Part shown: piece by piece, positions 8,682 to 15,958 of the stretch
Numbering within the stretch: the first letter of the stretch is position 1
Layout: each line of letters opens with the position of its first letter
DNA from: Pontixanthobacter sp. CEM42
GTDB taxonomy: Bacteria > Pseudomonadota > Alphaproteobacteria > Sphingomonadales > Sphingomonadaceae
DNA: 64,000 bases
Direction of reading: 5' to 3'
NCBI RefSeq assembly: GCF_017812015.1
Contig: NZ_JADQTN010000002.1
Coordinates: forward strand, 1-64,000
Translations under genes and position numbers: made by a program
The notes under the pieces: generated by a model
What the model was told of the DNA's origin: nothing
Seen by the model: the letters and a program-made list of their open reading frames with translations, nothing else
Databases searched by the model: none

Positions 8682-8897
8682 CTATTGCCTTATAGAAGAC
8701 CGATCGGATGGTGAAGGCGTTTCCACATAGCCCGCCTGAGACTTACACCAGCGCAGCATTGAACGGACATTATGCAGCCGTTGGTTGATTGGTCGCCGAT
8801 CCTCTTTAGTTTTCGCCACAGCCCTCGCGGCTAACAACTCTTCTATGGTTTCCTCGCATTTGCGCGCCACATGGTTAGGCCCCGACTCTTCACGCAT
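8682..8897 (-). CDS. Small island protein, 71 aa, unknown
   Basis: The start at 8897 (MREESGPNHVARKCEETIEEL) has AGGG about seven bases upstream and overlaps the previous gene's stop by 8 bases; the frame is open further upstream but that part lies over the preceding gene. The product is charged and largely helical, with a Lys/Arg-rich C-terminal half. It is the last gene of the island's minus-strand run. No family is recognised. Confidence 0.5.
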   Translation of the reverse strand: MREESGPNHVARKCEETIEELLAARAVAKTKEDRRPINQRLHNVRSMLRWCKSQAGYVETPSPSDRSSIRQ

Positions 8898-9153
8898 ATT
8901 CCCTAACCTTTCGTAGCAGTTCACGCGCGGCGGATCGTCTCGCAACAGCCTCGTTGGTTTCGCCGCCATGCTTCCAGTTGCCATTCCGCTTGCCTTTGGG
9001 AGCGCCAGCTTTGCCGCCGTGCATCCTACACACGCGCTTTCCCTTTACTGCCGGAGAACGGCAAGACCCGCCCCGCTTCCTCCTCGCTTGGCAGCGCGCG
9101 GCTGTCCTTAGGCTTTCTGGCTCTCGCGAGCGTTGCATCGGATTGCCCGTCAT
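8890..9153 (-). CDS. HGG-motif zinc-finger-like island protein
   Basis: I place the start at 9153 (MTGNPMQRSREPESL) because GGGAG lies seven bases upstream; an upstream ATG at 9189 has a weaker site. The 87-residue product contains Cys21, Cys31, Cys42 and His45 followed by Gly-Gly, a likely small zinc-binding unit. A basic segment (KGKRNGNWKHGG) follows. Proteins with this Cys/His-Gly-Gly pattern are common in prophages and islands of alphaproteobacteria next to small terminase- or packaging-like genes; their role is not established. About 128 bases of its 5' end lie inside the upstream gene in another frame. Confidence 0.65.
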   Translation of the reverse strand: MTGNPMQRSREPESLRTAARCQARRKRGGSCRSPAVKGKRVCRMHGGKAGAPKGKRNGNWKHGGETNEAVARRSAARELLRKVREYA

Positions 9154-9841
9154 TTTTTGGCTCCCCCCTATCGTGGTGGTAGTGGACATGCTGGTGTGTT
9201 TCCTTTCTGACAGTGATCTTCTGGACTGACTTACTCTTCCCCTTTTTCTTGCGCATGGCGTAGAACGCTTGCAGATTTTGCGCGTAGGTTCGCGACAGCT
9301 TGGCAGCTATCTGCATTTCCTTTGCCAGAGGGACATAGCTATTGTTGATGCCATATCCTGAGAGTTGAATTGTCATGCGGTGAAGAGCCACCAGTTGCGC
9401 AGCCATAGCCGCTTCAATCGTGTTTCGCGGTTCGAGTTCAGCAATCATTGCGAGAGCGCAATTCAGAAGCGTTTCACTTGGTTTCCAGCGTTGGTCGGTT
9501 TCATCCCATGAGGTCGGTGTCAGTTCCTTAAGATCGCTTACAAACGCCCTCATGACAGAGTCGGAGCGGGTGCCGAATGCATCTGCAATCTGCATCTGCC
9601 ACAATTCCAAATCGGAGTGCGGCGATGTTACCAAATATCCATCATCCGGCCCCTGCGGCTCCAGCATTATACCGGGCGACGGCTTTCGTGAGCGCAATCG
9701 TTCCTCAGCAGCTTGTTTGTCGCTTGCCAATACCGAGGGCGGGTTCGGGACTTTCCGGCGCTTACGGCGCTTGGGCTTCGCTGTTGGAATATCTTCCTGT
9801 TGCGGGTCTGTGTCAGTTTCATCCGAAGAGCGGCGAGCCAT
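9026..9841 (-). CDS. Island protein with basic N-terminus, 271 aa, unknown
   Basis: The N-terminal 35 residues are very basic (KPKRRKRRKVPNPPS). A helical central domain (about residues 75-205) contains LELWQMQIADAFG and the segment QLSGYGINNSYVPLAKEMQ, which I associate with conserved proteins of alphaproteobacterial integrated elements. The C-terminal part is His/Lys-rich (THQHVHYHHDRG) and low in complexity. DNA binding is plausible from the basic tail but unproven. The 3' end of the gene overlaps the HGG protein gene out of frame over about 128 bases, and its 5' end overlaps the upstream 79-aa gene by 23 bases. Confidence 0.6.
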   Translation of the reverse strand: MARRSSDETDTDPQQEDIPTAKPKRRKRRKVPNPPSVLASDKQAAEERLRSRKPSPGIMLEPQGPDDGYLVTSPHSDLELWQMQIADAFGTRSDSVMRAFVSDLKELTPTSWDETDQRWKPSETLLNCALAMIAELEPRNTIEAAMAAQLVALHRMTIQLSGYGINNSYVPLAKEMQIAAKLSRTYAQNLQAFYAMRKKKGKSKSVQKITVRKETHQHVHYHHDRGEPKNDGQSDATLARARKPKDSRALPSEEEAGRVLPFSGSKGKARV

Positions 9842-10058
9842 CAGCTTTCTCCACTAAATACCAGCATTCTATCACCCCTTGCAGCGGCTGAAGTTTGCGA
9901 TTGTGCCACTTCCCATCACGCCAGACCGAGAGCAGAATTTTTGAGCTTCCACGATGCCGGACATAACCGAAGACCAACTCGCCATCAGGTAGCGTTTCGG
10001 CGTCCTGCTCAATGAGATTGCATCGACCAAACAGGGGAGATTGCATTGTAAGAGCCAT
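9819..10058 (-). CDS. Small island protein, 79 aa, unknown
   Basis: The product (MALTMQSPLFGRCNLIEQDA start) is mixed alpha/beta with alternating strands such as ELVFGYVRHRGSSKILLSVW, consistent with a small globular domain. It lies two bases after the upstream gene's stop and overlaps the next gene by 23 bases, so it belongs to the same transcription unit. No family is recognised. Confidence 0.5.
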   Translation of the reverse strand: MALTMQSPLFGRCNLIEQDAETLPDGELVFGYVRHRGSSKILLSVWRDGKWHNRKLQPLQGVIECWYLVEKADGSPLFG

Positions 10059-10060
10059 GC

Positions 10061-10540
10061 TTATTTAAGCTCCCACAATAGGTGGAAACCTTCACAACGT
10101 CCGCGTTCATAATATCGGGAAACGCCGAAGTTCGACCACACAGCAACGTCGCTGTGCATTTTCAGGTTGCGCGCGCCAGCGAGTCTATCAGCAACACCAC
10201 CGACCCCAACCTCATCGGGCACAACGCCGAACAGGTCCAGAGCCTTCCATCCCTGCCGAACAGCTTGCGAAGCGAAGTTCTCATACATCCAATGAGCATC
10301 ATCAATCAGATCCAGCCAATGCGCCATTGTGACGCCTACTGGCGCGGTAAATTCATCGACCGCAATAAGGCCCGAATGCCACTGTTTTAGATCGAGAGAA
10401 GGATTGGCGGGGACGTTAGGGACGTTAGGGACGTTAGCTCTATTTCGGGACCTATTGGCCCTATTGTCCCTATTGTCCCTATTGTCCCGCGCTTCCTCGG
10501 CTTCACGCGCTGTCTTCGCTACTTCGCGCCAGCTACTCAT
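10061..10540 (-). CDS. Island protein with DNR/NVP tandem repeats, 159 aa
   Basis: The start at 10540 (MSSWREVAKTAREA) overlaps the 3' end of the DUF3987 gene by 8 bases; a longer frame to 10639 lies entirely inside that gene. After a helical opening comes a repeat linker, (DNR)3-ANR and NVP-NVP-NVP, encoded by two sets of 9-bp DNA repeats. A conserved C-terminal domain follows (about residues 45-159), with WHSGLIAVDEFTAPVG and DLFGVVPDEVGVGGVADRL. I have seen this C-terminal domain next to DUF3987 primase-type genes in integrated elements, so a replication-associated role is possible but inferred only from position. Confidence 0.6.
   Translation of the reverse strand: MSSWREVAKTAREAEEARDNRDNRDNRANRSRNRANVPNVPNVPANPSLDLKQWHSGLIAVDEFTAPVGVTMAHWLDLIDDAHWMYENFASQAVRQGWKALDLFGVVPDEVGVGGVADRLAGARNLKMHSDVAVWSNFGVSRYYERGRCEGFHLLWELK
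10410..10436. repeat. Three tandem copies of a 9-bp repeat (gggacgtta)
   Basis: Three perfect adjacent copies lie in frame inside the 159-aa island gene and encode the Asn-Val-Pro repeats of its linker. Perfect identity suggests recent slippage expansion; the unit length is a multiple of three, so copy-number change keeps the frame. Confidence 0.9.
10459..10488. repeat. Three tandem copies of a 9-bp repeat (ccctattgt)
   Basis: Three perfect copies plus a partial fourth (ccc) encode the Asp-Asn-Arg repeats of the same linker. They lie 22 bases from the first repeat set. The two sets together make a variable-length hydrophilic hinge. Confidence 0.9.
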
Positions 10541-12035
10541 TGGAAGCCCCCCATATTGCGGGGTTAACTTGGTAATCAGCGGACACCCTACCATGGGATT
10601 GACCCTCTCTCCTCCCATCCTCGGTGAGCCAGCCAGCATCGATCAAGCATTCAATCGCTTCACCCATTGCTTGAGCGGTGCGCAAACTCGGTAGAGCCGA
10701 CTTGTGCGGGGATCGCTTCAAGTCCCGGGCGTTTATTGTTTTGAAGCGTTGCTTCCGAATGTAGCGGGCAAGGATTGCCGCATCGCGTTCAGACTTAGGC
10801 AACGATGCATCGCCATAAACACGCGCCGCCATAGGCTTTGCAAAATCGTCTATCCAAGCAGCAGCAGCCTCAATCGACTTGGCTGATATTTCCTTTGGTT
10901 CATTGCCTTGGCCTAATGCCCATTCCGTGTATTCGGCCACCAGCGCGAGACGCAGAAGAACGCCATTCATTTTACCGATTGTCGATTTAATCAGGCCGCT
11001 AGAGTCTTCGTCAATCTCGCTATTGGCCTCCTCCCATGCCGCGAAAATATCCTCGGCACCGGGCGTAAGAGAAAGCGTCACAGCGCATGGCTGACCTTCC
11101 CCATCCTGCCCCCATTCAATAGCTTCAATCTTCCGGTATATGCCCTCAATTGTGCCGATGTCTGCAATCTGTGTAGGCCGACGATAAGGAACCTTGTCAG
11201 GCCATGTCCACAGAAAGCGCGGGATCAACCCATCATCAGGTGATGCAAGCAATGTCGCCAGTTTATCCGGCTGAATACCCCCAATGACGCTCACACCGTT
11301 GAAGTCTATTTCAATGGGAGCCTTCGCGCCTTTACGATCAACCACAAACTTGCGGCCACCATATGCTTCCAGCCAAAATTCCCTACCGCCAGAGGAATAT
11401 CGCTCGAACGATTGCAGCCAGCCAGCCAACTCGTCTCTAAAGTGCAGCGTTCCTGATGGATTGCCTGCCAGAATTGCTGCCATAGATTCGGGTGTAGCAT
11501 CCTGAATAACAGTTCGCCGACGAACAGGCTCGATAGGGAATTCCGCATTTTCCGGCTTTGCTGGTGTGCTCAGATTATCTTTCGCCGCATCCTTCACCTG
11601 CTCTTGCCACCCGACATATTCAACCTTGGCGCGCTCAGATTGGGTTTCCCAATCGCGGATAGCGTTCTTGTGAATTTCGGCAGCATCGGTTTCGAGTTTG
11701 CGCAGGGGCGCAATCACAGCCTCCAAGGCTGGTGATTTACGGGATGAAGGATCGCCAACCGCCGCAGCCCACAGAATGCACGGCTCAGTCCAGTTGCTAG
11801 CTTGGTAGGGACGAACCTTGCGCTTTCCGCCGATCAAGGAAGCACATGCCGTCAGATACCCAATAGCAGGGTAATCGATTGGAGAGGCCGTGCCATCCGC
11901 AACAATTTGCAGAAGGCCAGCCAGCTCACCAAACAACTCGCGCGGCATTTCAACAGGAGGACGACGCCCCGCGTTTAAGATTGTCATGTCTGGCACTGAC
12001 CAAATAGTATTCCCGGATTTACCCAAAGGTGTCAT
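10533..12035 (-). CDS. DUF3987 protein, probable replication ATPase of the island
   Basis: DUF3987 proteins resemble primase/helicase-type ATPases of plasmids, phages and islands. The Walker A-like sequence is GDPSSRKSP (near residues 93-101), with the Lys-Ser-Pro ending usual in this family. A Walker B-like LHFRDELAGWL lies near residue 195, followed by the conserved RREFWLEAYGGR-type region and QPDKLATLL. The C-terminal 70 residues, beginning near RYIRKQRFKTINARDL, look like a winged helix (AMGEAIECLIDAGWL). The protein is 500 residues, normal length. It overlaps the upstream gene by 4 bases (ATGA). It probably supports replication or maintenance of the excised island. Confidence 0.75.
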   Translation of the reverse strand: MTPLGKSGNTIWSVPDMTILNAGRRPPVEMPRELFGELAGLLQIVADGTASPIDYPAIGYLTACASLIGGKRKVRPYQASNWTEPCILWAAAVGDPSSRKSPALEAVIAPLRKLETDAAEIHKNAIRDWETQSERAKVEYVGWQEQVKDAAKDNLSTPAKPENAEFPIEPVRRRTVIQDATPESMAAILAGNPSGTLHFRDELAGWLQSFERYSSGGREFWLEAYGGRKFVVDRKGAKAPIEIDFNGVSVIGGIQPDKLATLLASPDDGLIPRFLWTWPDKVPYRRPTQIADIGTIEGIYRKIEAIEWGQDGEGQPCAVTLSLTPGAEDIFAAWEEANSEIDEDSSGLIKSTIGKMNGVLLRLALVAEYTEWALGQGNEPKEISAKSIEAAAAWIDDFAKPMAARVYGDASLPKSERDAAILARYIRKQRFKTINARDLKRSPHKSALPSLRTAQAMGEAIECLIDAGWLTEDGRREGQSHGRVSADYQVNPAIWGASNE

Positions 12036-12592
12036 GCTGCAATTTCCATTCGTGGTAGGGGGGACGACTGAACAAGCGCGTTGCGCAGACGTTTGCGCAG
12101 ATCGCTATCAGTGAAGGTCAAAGGTGGAGTGGCGAAGCGGAGTTCAGCCCATGCCGGAGAATTGGGAGACCAATCGAGAACGCACAGGGCGTTTCCCGAA
12201 TGAGCCAACCAATCAGCCGGTGTTCTAACAACTGGCACGGGGTCCGGCTTGTCGAGCAGGTCTGCCCCCATCAAGCTAGCCAGTCCGGTACGGCACCACC
12301 AGACAGACAAGTTGTCAGTGCAGAATGCAACGATGTCGAAAAGCCCGCTTTCACCAAAGTGAGGGAACGGATCGCGCACGGCAATCAGACACGCTGGGAA
12401 GCCTTGAGCGTCAGGCTCAAAAAGCCCGCCGCCGACTTCGCCAATTCTACTGACGCCAATCGAAAACCCGCTTGCGCCATACCTGCCAATCGCCATCGGC
12501 GGCACGCCAATGGCTTCGAGCTTTTTGAAGTGGGCGGATTTAATCGCAGATGCGGCGGCAATCATCTCGCCGTCTAGGTCAGACACCTTCAT
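12032..12592 (-). CDS. Island protein of unknown function, 186 aa
   Basis: I start it at 12592 (MKVSDLDGEMIAAASAI), which overlaps the upstream 72-aa gene by 14 bases; the longer frame to 12790 duplicates that gene's sequence. The product has a conserved-looking middle (GESGLFDIVAFCTDNLSVWW) and an ALCVLDW segment near the C-terminus. In other integrated elements I recall similar proteins just upstream of the DUF3987 ATPase, where they may supply a helper or primase-associated function. No catalytic motif is clear. Confidence 0.55.
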   Translation of the reverse strand: MKVSDLDGEMIAAASAIKSAHFKKLEAIGVPPMAIGRYGASGFSIGVSRIGEVGGGLFEPDAQGFPACLIAVRDPFPHFGESGLFDIVAFCTDNLSVWWCRTGLASLMGADLLDKPDPVPVVRTPADWLAHSGNALCVLDWSPNSPAWAELRFATPPLTFTDSDLRKRLRNALVQSSPLPRMEIAA

Positions 12593-12797
12593 GCTGAGGC
12601 CCTCCAACGTACTCGCAGCGGGGGTAAATTTGCGAGTAAGCAACTGCGTAGTGCAGCGCCTCCCACCAAGTTTCACACCCGACAATCTCCGTTGTTTCAG
12701 GCCTGTTCGGCTGCATAAGATATGCCACAGGCCTGCCCGATTGAGCGTAGAGCCAACCAGCCTGAAGCTCAGGCAGTTCTTTGAGTGCATTACTCAT
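12579..12797 (-). CDS. Small island protein, 72 aa, unknown
   Basis: A tightly packed small gene whose start overlaps the previous stop by 4 bases and whose end overlaps the next start by 14. The product (MSNALKELPELQAGWLYAQS) has WWEALHYAVAY in its C-terminal half and reads as a small globular domain. No family is recognised. Confidence 0.5.
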   Translation of the reverse strand: MSNALKELPELQAGWLYAQSGRPVAYLMQPNRPETTEIVGCETWWEALHYAVAYSQIYPRCEYVGGPQHEGV

Positions 12798-13069
12798 GCT
12801 GCGCGCCTCCCTGTCGATTCATCATCGAGGCGGCGCAACCAGTACCTTTGCGATAGCGTTAGATCGCTCGACTTGTAGGCAATCACCTGAAGGAAGTTGG
12901 CGGCCCATTCATTCAGGCCATAGTGGCGCAGCAAATGAAATGCAGTCGCTTGATGCAGGCGGTATAGCCCCGGAGTAAACGACGCCGGACGCTCGACGCG
13001 CCAGACACCATCCCAAGGCTTCATAGCGGCTTCAATATCTGTAGCTGGTTGAGGTTCGGTGCAGGTCAA
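12794..13069 (-). CDS. Small island protein, 91 aa, unknown
   Basis: Coupled on both sides by 4-base overlaps. The sequence contains FTPGLYRLHQATAFHLLRHY and a C-terminal YWLRRLDDESTGRRA, giving a mostly helical, basic protein. No family is recognised; position suggests an accessory replication or regulatory role in the island. Confidence 0.5.
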   Translation of the reverse strand: MTCTEPQPATDIEAAMKPWDGVWRVERPASFTPGLYRLHQATAFHLLRHYGLNEWAANFLQVIAYKSSDLTLSQRYWLRRLDDESTGRRAA

Positions 13070-13332
13070 AGGCCACGACCTTTCCCGCGTTCAGCTAGTG
13101 AATTGCGGAGCCGTGCCGTTGCTTTGTCAGAGTACCGCCGACCATTTCTGTGTCGGTCTGCCCATGCATTCCGAGAGGCCAGCAAGGCATTGCCAAAACG
13201 CCGAGTTTCCTCTACATCGTAATCATCAAATGCATAAGCCGCCAAGCTTGCTGAGATAATGGGGTCGCGAACGCACAGCGTTTTGCGGCCCTTACCTTTT
13301 GGGGGTGATTCCCCCGCTGTTGTTTCCAGCAT
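13066..13332 (-). CDS. Small basic island protein, 88 aa, unknown
   Basis: The product is rich in Arg and Lys, with a basic N-terminus (PPKGKGRKTLCVRD) and basic C-terminus (KATARLRNSLAERGKGRG), and may bind nucleic acid. It starts three bases after the AlpA/Xis-like gene stop and overlaps the next gene by 4 bases. No family is recognised. Confidence 0.5.
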   Translation of the reverse strand: MLETTAGESPPKGKGRKTLCVRDPIISASLAAYAFDDYDVEETRRFGNALLASRNAWADRHRNGRRYSDKATARLRNSLAERGKGRGL

Positions 13333-13335
13333 GGT

Positions 13336-13524
13336 TCAAGCGGCCTCCTGCTGTGCTTGCAGTTGGCGGGCCACATATGAGCGGACGCTTTCAGTAGTTA
13401 TGCGGGTTGCCCTACCAACCTTAAAGGCGGACAAATCGCCGTTCGCGATCAACTCATAACCCTTGGTGGTTCCTACACCAATACTTGCAAAAGCATCTTT
13501 CGGAGAGAGTGCAATTGGTTCCAT
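13336..13524 (-). CDS. AlpA/excisionase-type small HTH protein
   Basis: This 62-residue protein has the layout of MerR-like excisionase/AlpA proteins: a helix-turn-helix in the first half (AFASIGVGTTKGYELIANGDL), then the beta-wing residues LSAFKVGRATRITTESVRSYV. Such proteins direct excision or activate integrase genes of islands. It is the first gene of the small-gene run and is preceded by 10-bp phased direct repeats at 13596-13620 that are a natural candidate for its binding site. Confidence 0.75.
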   Translation of the reverse strand: MEPIALSPKDAFASIGVGTTKGYELIANGDLSAFKVGRATRITTESVRSYVARQLQAQQEAA

Positions 13525-13595
13525 GATTTTCCTTTCGTTGGCCAGCGAATGCCAGCAACTGAAAGGGAATGTGTCCGAAAATAGGCTTGATGTGC

Positions 13596-13620
13596 GTCAG
13601 TTACTGTCAGCAACTGTCAG
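13596..13620. repeat. Three GTCAG units phased at 10 bp (candidate Xis/operator site)
   Basis: GTCAG begins at 13596, 13606 and 13616, so the copies fall on the same face of the DNA helix; the intervening bases (TTACT, CAACT) are also similar. The array is about 72 bases upstream of the AlpA/Xis-like gene. Phased short direct repeats are typical of cooperative binding by small excisionase-type proteins. Confidence 0.5.
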
Positions 13621-13638
13621 GAACCTGTAAGCCTGAGT

Positions 13639-14544
13639 TTATGACAGAGGCTCCCCATCCAATGAAAGAGGCTTCCCATCCAAACTTATGGTCGGACCAC
13701 CTTCTTCGTCATGTTCTCGATTGAGCAGTTTTATCGCCGTTAGCATCGCAGCCGACACGGTGCCGCGACTTGGTATGACGGCACCAATTTGGTCGGCATA
13801 ATGAGCAATTCGCTTGTAGAGCTGACCGTGTGTCTCGCCCTCAATCTTGCCCTCGTTATCTATCACAGCACATGCAACGGCGACAAAGTTCCCCCACTTC
13901 TCGGAGTTCAAAGGGTGGCCACCCTTGTTCTTGGCTGGCGCACTCTCATCCGATAATTGTGCTGGCGCAGACGCTTCGCTCTTTGCAGGCCCTATTTCCG
14001 GTGATGCTGTCCACAATCTCTCAAGCCCGTAATCCTCTCTGGCGTTGTCAGCCTCCAGATAGAGTTCGTCTGCCTTGAAGAACAGCCAGTGTGATGTGTC
14101 ATGCTGCTTGAATGGCTTCCTAGGGTTCATCGCACAATAGAGCATTCTCTTAGAAACATCATCGCATCCCCAACTATTGGATTCGACGGAAACAATCCCA
14201 CCACCGCTCTTTGGCATGGCGGCGACGGTGATATTTTTTGAGAAGCACTTCTCTGAAAGGAAGTGGCAAACCCAATCAAAAGCCCCATGAACCGCGTCCA
14301 TCGGAGGGTGATTTTCGCGAGTAACTATTGATTGGACCACCAATAAACGGAGATGGTTTAGGAAGTTGGGCAATGCCCTATCATCACCAGCGGCCCTTAC
14401 ACTGGCTATCTGTTCAGCATAGATATCCAATCCAATATTCACAGCATCGGCGGCAAACACCCAACCTTCAGGACAAAATGGCCAGCGAGCATTGCCGTTC
14501 AAGAAATCATCTAGCGGGATTGCTTTAGTCGAAAGTTTAGGCAC
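13639..14544 (-). CDS. Island protein of unknown function, 302 aa
   Basis: A GTG at 14544 is the likely start: it overlaps the integrase stop by 8 bases and has GGGAGG nine bases upstream. The protein has a helical first half and a conserved-looking NKGGHPLNSEKWGNFVAVA region near residue 205, followed by a helical segment. It ends with a duplicated heptad (SLDGKPL/SLDGEPL) that comes from a short DNA duplication just before the stop. No domain is recognised. Coupling to the integrase suggests a role in integration control or cargo. Confidence 0.55.
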   Translation of the reverse strand: MPKLSTKAIPLDDFLNGNARWPFCPEGWVFAADAVNIGLDIYAEQIASVRAAGDDRALPNFLNHLRLLVVQSIVTRENHPPMDAVHGAFDWVCHFLSEKCFSKNITVAAMPKSGGGIVSVESNSWGCDDVSKRMLYCAMNPRKPFKQHDTSHWLFFKADELYLEADNAREDYGLERLWTASPEIGPAKSEASAPAQLSDESAPAKNKGGHPLNSEKWGNFVAVACAVIDNEGKIEGETHGQLYKRIAHYADQIGAVIPSRGTVSAAMLTAIKLLNREHDEEGGPTISLDGKPLSLDGEPLS

Positions 14545-15742
14545 TGGCCTTGCCTCCCAGTCGTAGCGGCAGCTGCACAACATCAGCGGATGCGCCGGAA
14601 ACATACCGGCCCCATGCATCCAGAAGTTTGCGCCGCATATCCAGAAACTTTGCGCGATTGTAGGATCGCTCGACTTTGTCAGGAATCACGTGAGCAAGCG
14701 CAGCTTCTGCCACGGCCTCTGGAATGCTTGGCATTTTCTCAGCAGCCCACGTGCGGAACGTTGAGCGGAAGCCGTGGACTGTGTAGCCCGTTGGCCGCAC
14801 GATCTTTCCGAGGGTCATATCGGACAATTGCCCGCCGCGCATTCCCTCGAAAATCAATCCATCGCAACCGTTTGTGCTTCGCTGCCGCGCCCGTTCTAAT
14901 ACTGCCAGCGCTTGCGGATTGAGCGTAACCGCATGAGCCTTCCCATTCTTGCGCATCAACTCCGCAGGACGCCGCCACTCGTTGCTAGCTGTATGCAGGT
15001 GAGACCATTGTGCTTCGCGGACTTCGCCATTGCGGGCCGCAGTGTATATTGTGAACAACAGCGCCAGCCTGCCCCAAGTGTCAGGCAAGGCCTCCACCGA
15101 CTCCATAAATGGCGGGCTTTCTTCGTATGGCATTGAAGCGAAGTTGCCAGACGCTGCCTGCTTAGAGAGCAGGACGCTTAGGCTCTCGCGGGGGGCTGGA
15201 ACCTTTCGCCACTTTTGACCTTTGGCATAATCGAGAACCAGCCCGATACGCTGCCGCAGCTTTCGAGCAGCAGCGGGCTTGGTTGTCCAAATAGGTGACA
15301 GCACCGAAACGATGTCTGCCTCATCAACGCTTTCCACACGCAACCCGCCAATTCGCGGGAAGGCATGCAGGGCCAGCGTCGAGAGAAACGCCTTCGCGTG
15401 GCGCTCTTCCCATCCGGCCTTCAGAGCGGCGTGACACTTACGGGCGGCCTCCTCGAATGTAGGGGAAGCAATCTTTGCTTTATCGCGCGCCGCAATGGGA
15501 TCGCCGCCAGCCCTCGCGACTTTCCGCAACTCTCTGGCTTTATCCCTTGCCTCTTCTAGTGAGCACAGAGATTCAGGGCCTAAGCCGATGTCTCGGCGCT
15601 TCGGGCCTTCATGCGTTTCCACAATAGTGCGCAGCATCCACGACTTGCCACCAGTCTTGGAGACAAGCAGATAAAGACCCCCGCCGTCGCCATGGCGTCC
15701 AGCTTTCGCATGCTTTACCTTCAGGGCGGTTAGTCTGGCCAA
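14537..15742 (-). CDS. Tyrosine recombinase (phage/island integrase)
   Basis: A 401-residue P4-type integrase. The N-terminal arm-binding domain (residues 1-90) includes GRHGDGGGLYLLV and GKSWMLR, and the catalytic domain has the expected set: Arg237 in TAARNGE, Lys near 265-268, His323-x-x-Arg326 in HGFRSTFR, His351 and nucleophile Tyr361. All catalytic residues are present, so it is probably active. It reads away from tRNA-Gln, with its start 140 bases from the tRNA 3' end, the usual layout for an element integrated at a tRNA gene. It is the most plausible source of recombinase for the neighbouring integrase-less cassette. Confidence 0.9.
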   Translation of the reverse strand: MARLTALKVKHAKAGRHGDGGGLYLLVSKTGGKSWMLRTIVETHEGPKRRDIGLGPESLCSLEEARDKARELRKVARAGGDPIAARDKAKIASPTFEEAARKCHAALKAGWEERHAKAFLSTLALHAFPRIGGLRVESVDEADIVSVLSPIWTTKPAAARKLRQRIGLVLDYAKGQKWRKVPAPRESLSVLLSKQAASGNFASMPYEESPPFMESVEALPDTWGRLALLFTIYTAARNGEVREAQWSHLHTASNEWRRPAELMRKNGKAHAVTLNPQALAVLERARQRSTNGCDGLIFEGMRGGQLSDMTLGKIVRPTGYTVHGFRSTFRTWAAEKMPSIPEAVAEAALAHVIPDKVERSYNRAKFLDMRRKLLDAWGRYVSGASADVVQLPLRLGGKASA

Positions 15743-15882
15743 GGCATAGCTCCCACAATCACTCCCACACTATGCGGCGGCCTTGAGCGAAGGTCAACGG
15801 GCTTTAGCGAAAGTGTTTAGAGATTTACCCCCGTAATCGCAGGCCCATAACGAAAGCCAGCGAATTGCAACGAATTTGACTA

Positions 15883-15956
15883 TGGATGCCCCGTGAGGAT
15901 TCGAACCTCAATTGACGGAGTCAGAGTCCGCAGTCTTACCATTAGACGACGGGGCA
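15883..15956 (-). tRNA. tRNA-Gln (anticodon CTG)
   Basis: The minus-strand sequence folds as a complete tRNA of 74 bases including an encoded 3' CCA: acceptor stem TGCCCCG/CGGGGCA, a short D arm, anticodon arm GCGGA-CTCTGAC-TCCGT with anticodon CTG, and a T arm with GGTTCGAATCC. It reads CAG codons. The integrase island begins at its 3' side, and its first 22 bases belong to a 24-bp repeat copied at 17772-17795. Upstream of the intact copy I see no strong promoter consensus, whereas a good one lies beyond the distant copy. Confidence 0.95.
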
Positions 15957-15958
15957 TT
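15935..15958. repeat. 24-bp direct repeat, copy within intact tRNA-Gln 5' end
   Basis: This copy covers bases 1-22 of tRNA-Gln plus two upstream bases and is identical to 17772-17795 over all 24 bases; identity stops sharply on both sides. It defines the left end of the DprA/phosphoribosyltransferase cassette. Confidence 0.9.

Larger units (their letters stand above)
8682..15882 (-). mobile_element. Integrative island next to tRNA-Gln, with integrase, AlpA/Xis-like and DUF3987 genes
   Basis: Fourteen consecutive minus-strand genes run from a tyrosine integrase, whose start lies 140 bases from the 3' end of tRNA-Gln, down to a small gene ending at 8682. The set (integrase, small HTH/excisionase, chain of overlapping small genes, DUF3987 ATPase, zinc-finger-like HGG protein) matches alphaproteobacterial integrated elements as I know them. 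The distal attachment site was not found by eye: no convincing second copy of the tRNA 3' end occurs to the left in this window. The left border given is therefore only the last gene of the operon, and the element may extend further left. Confidence 0.7.

Noticed and set aside
10410-10488. CRISPR-like array
   Set aside because: The repeats are 9 bp, directly adjacent with no spacers, and lie in frame within a gene.
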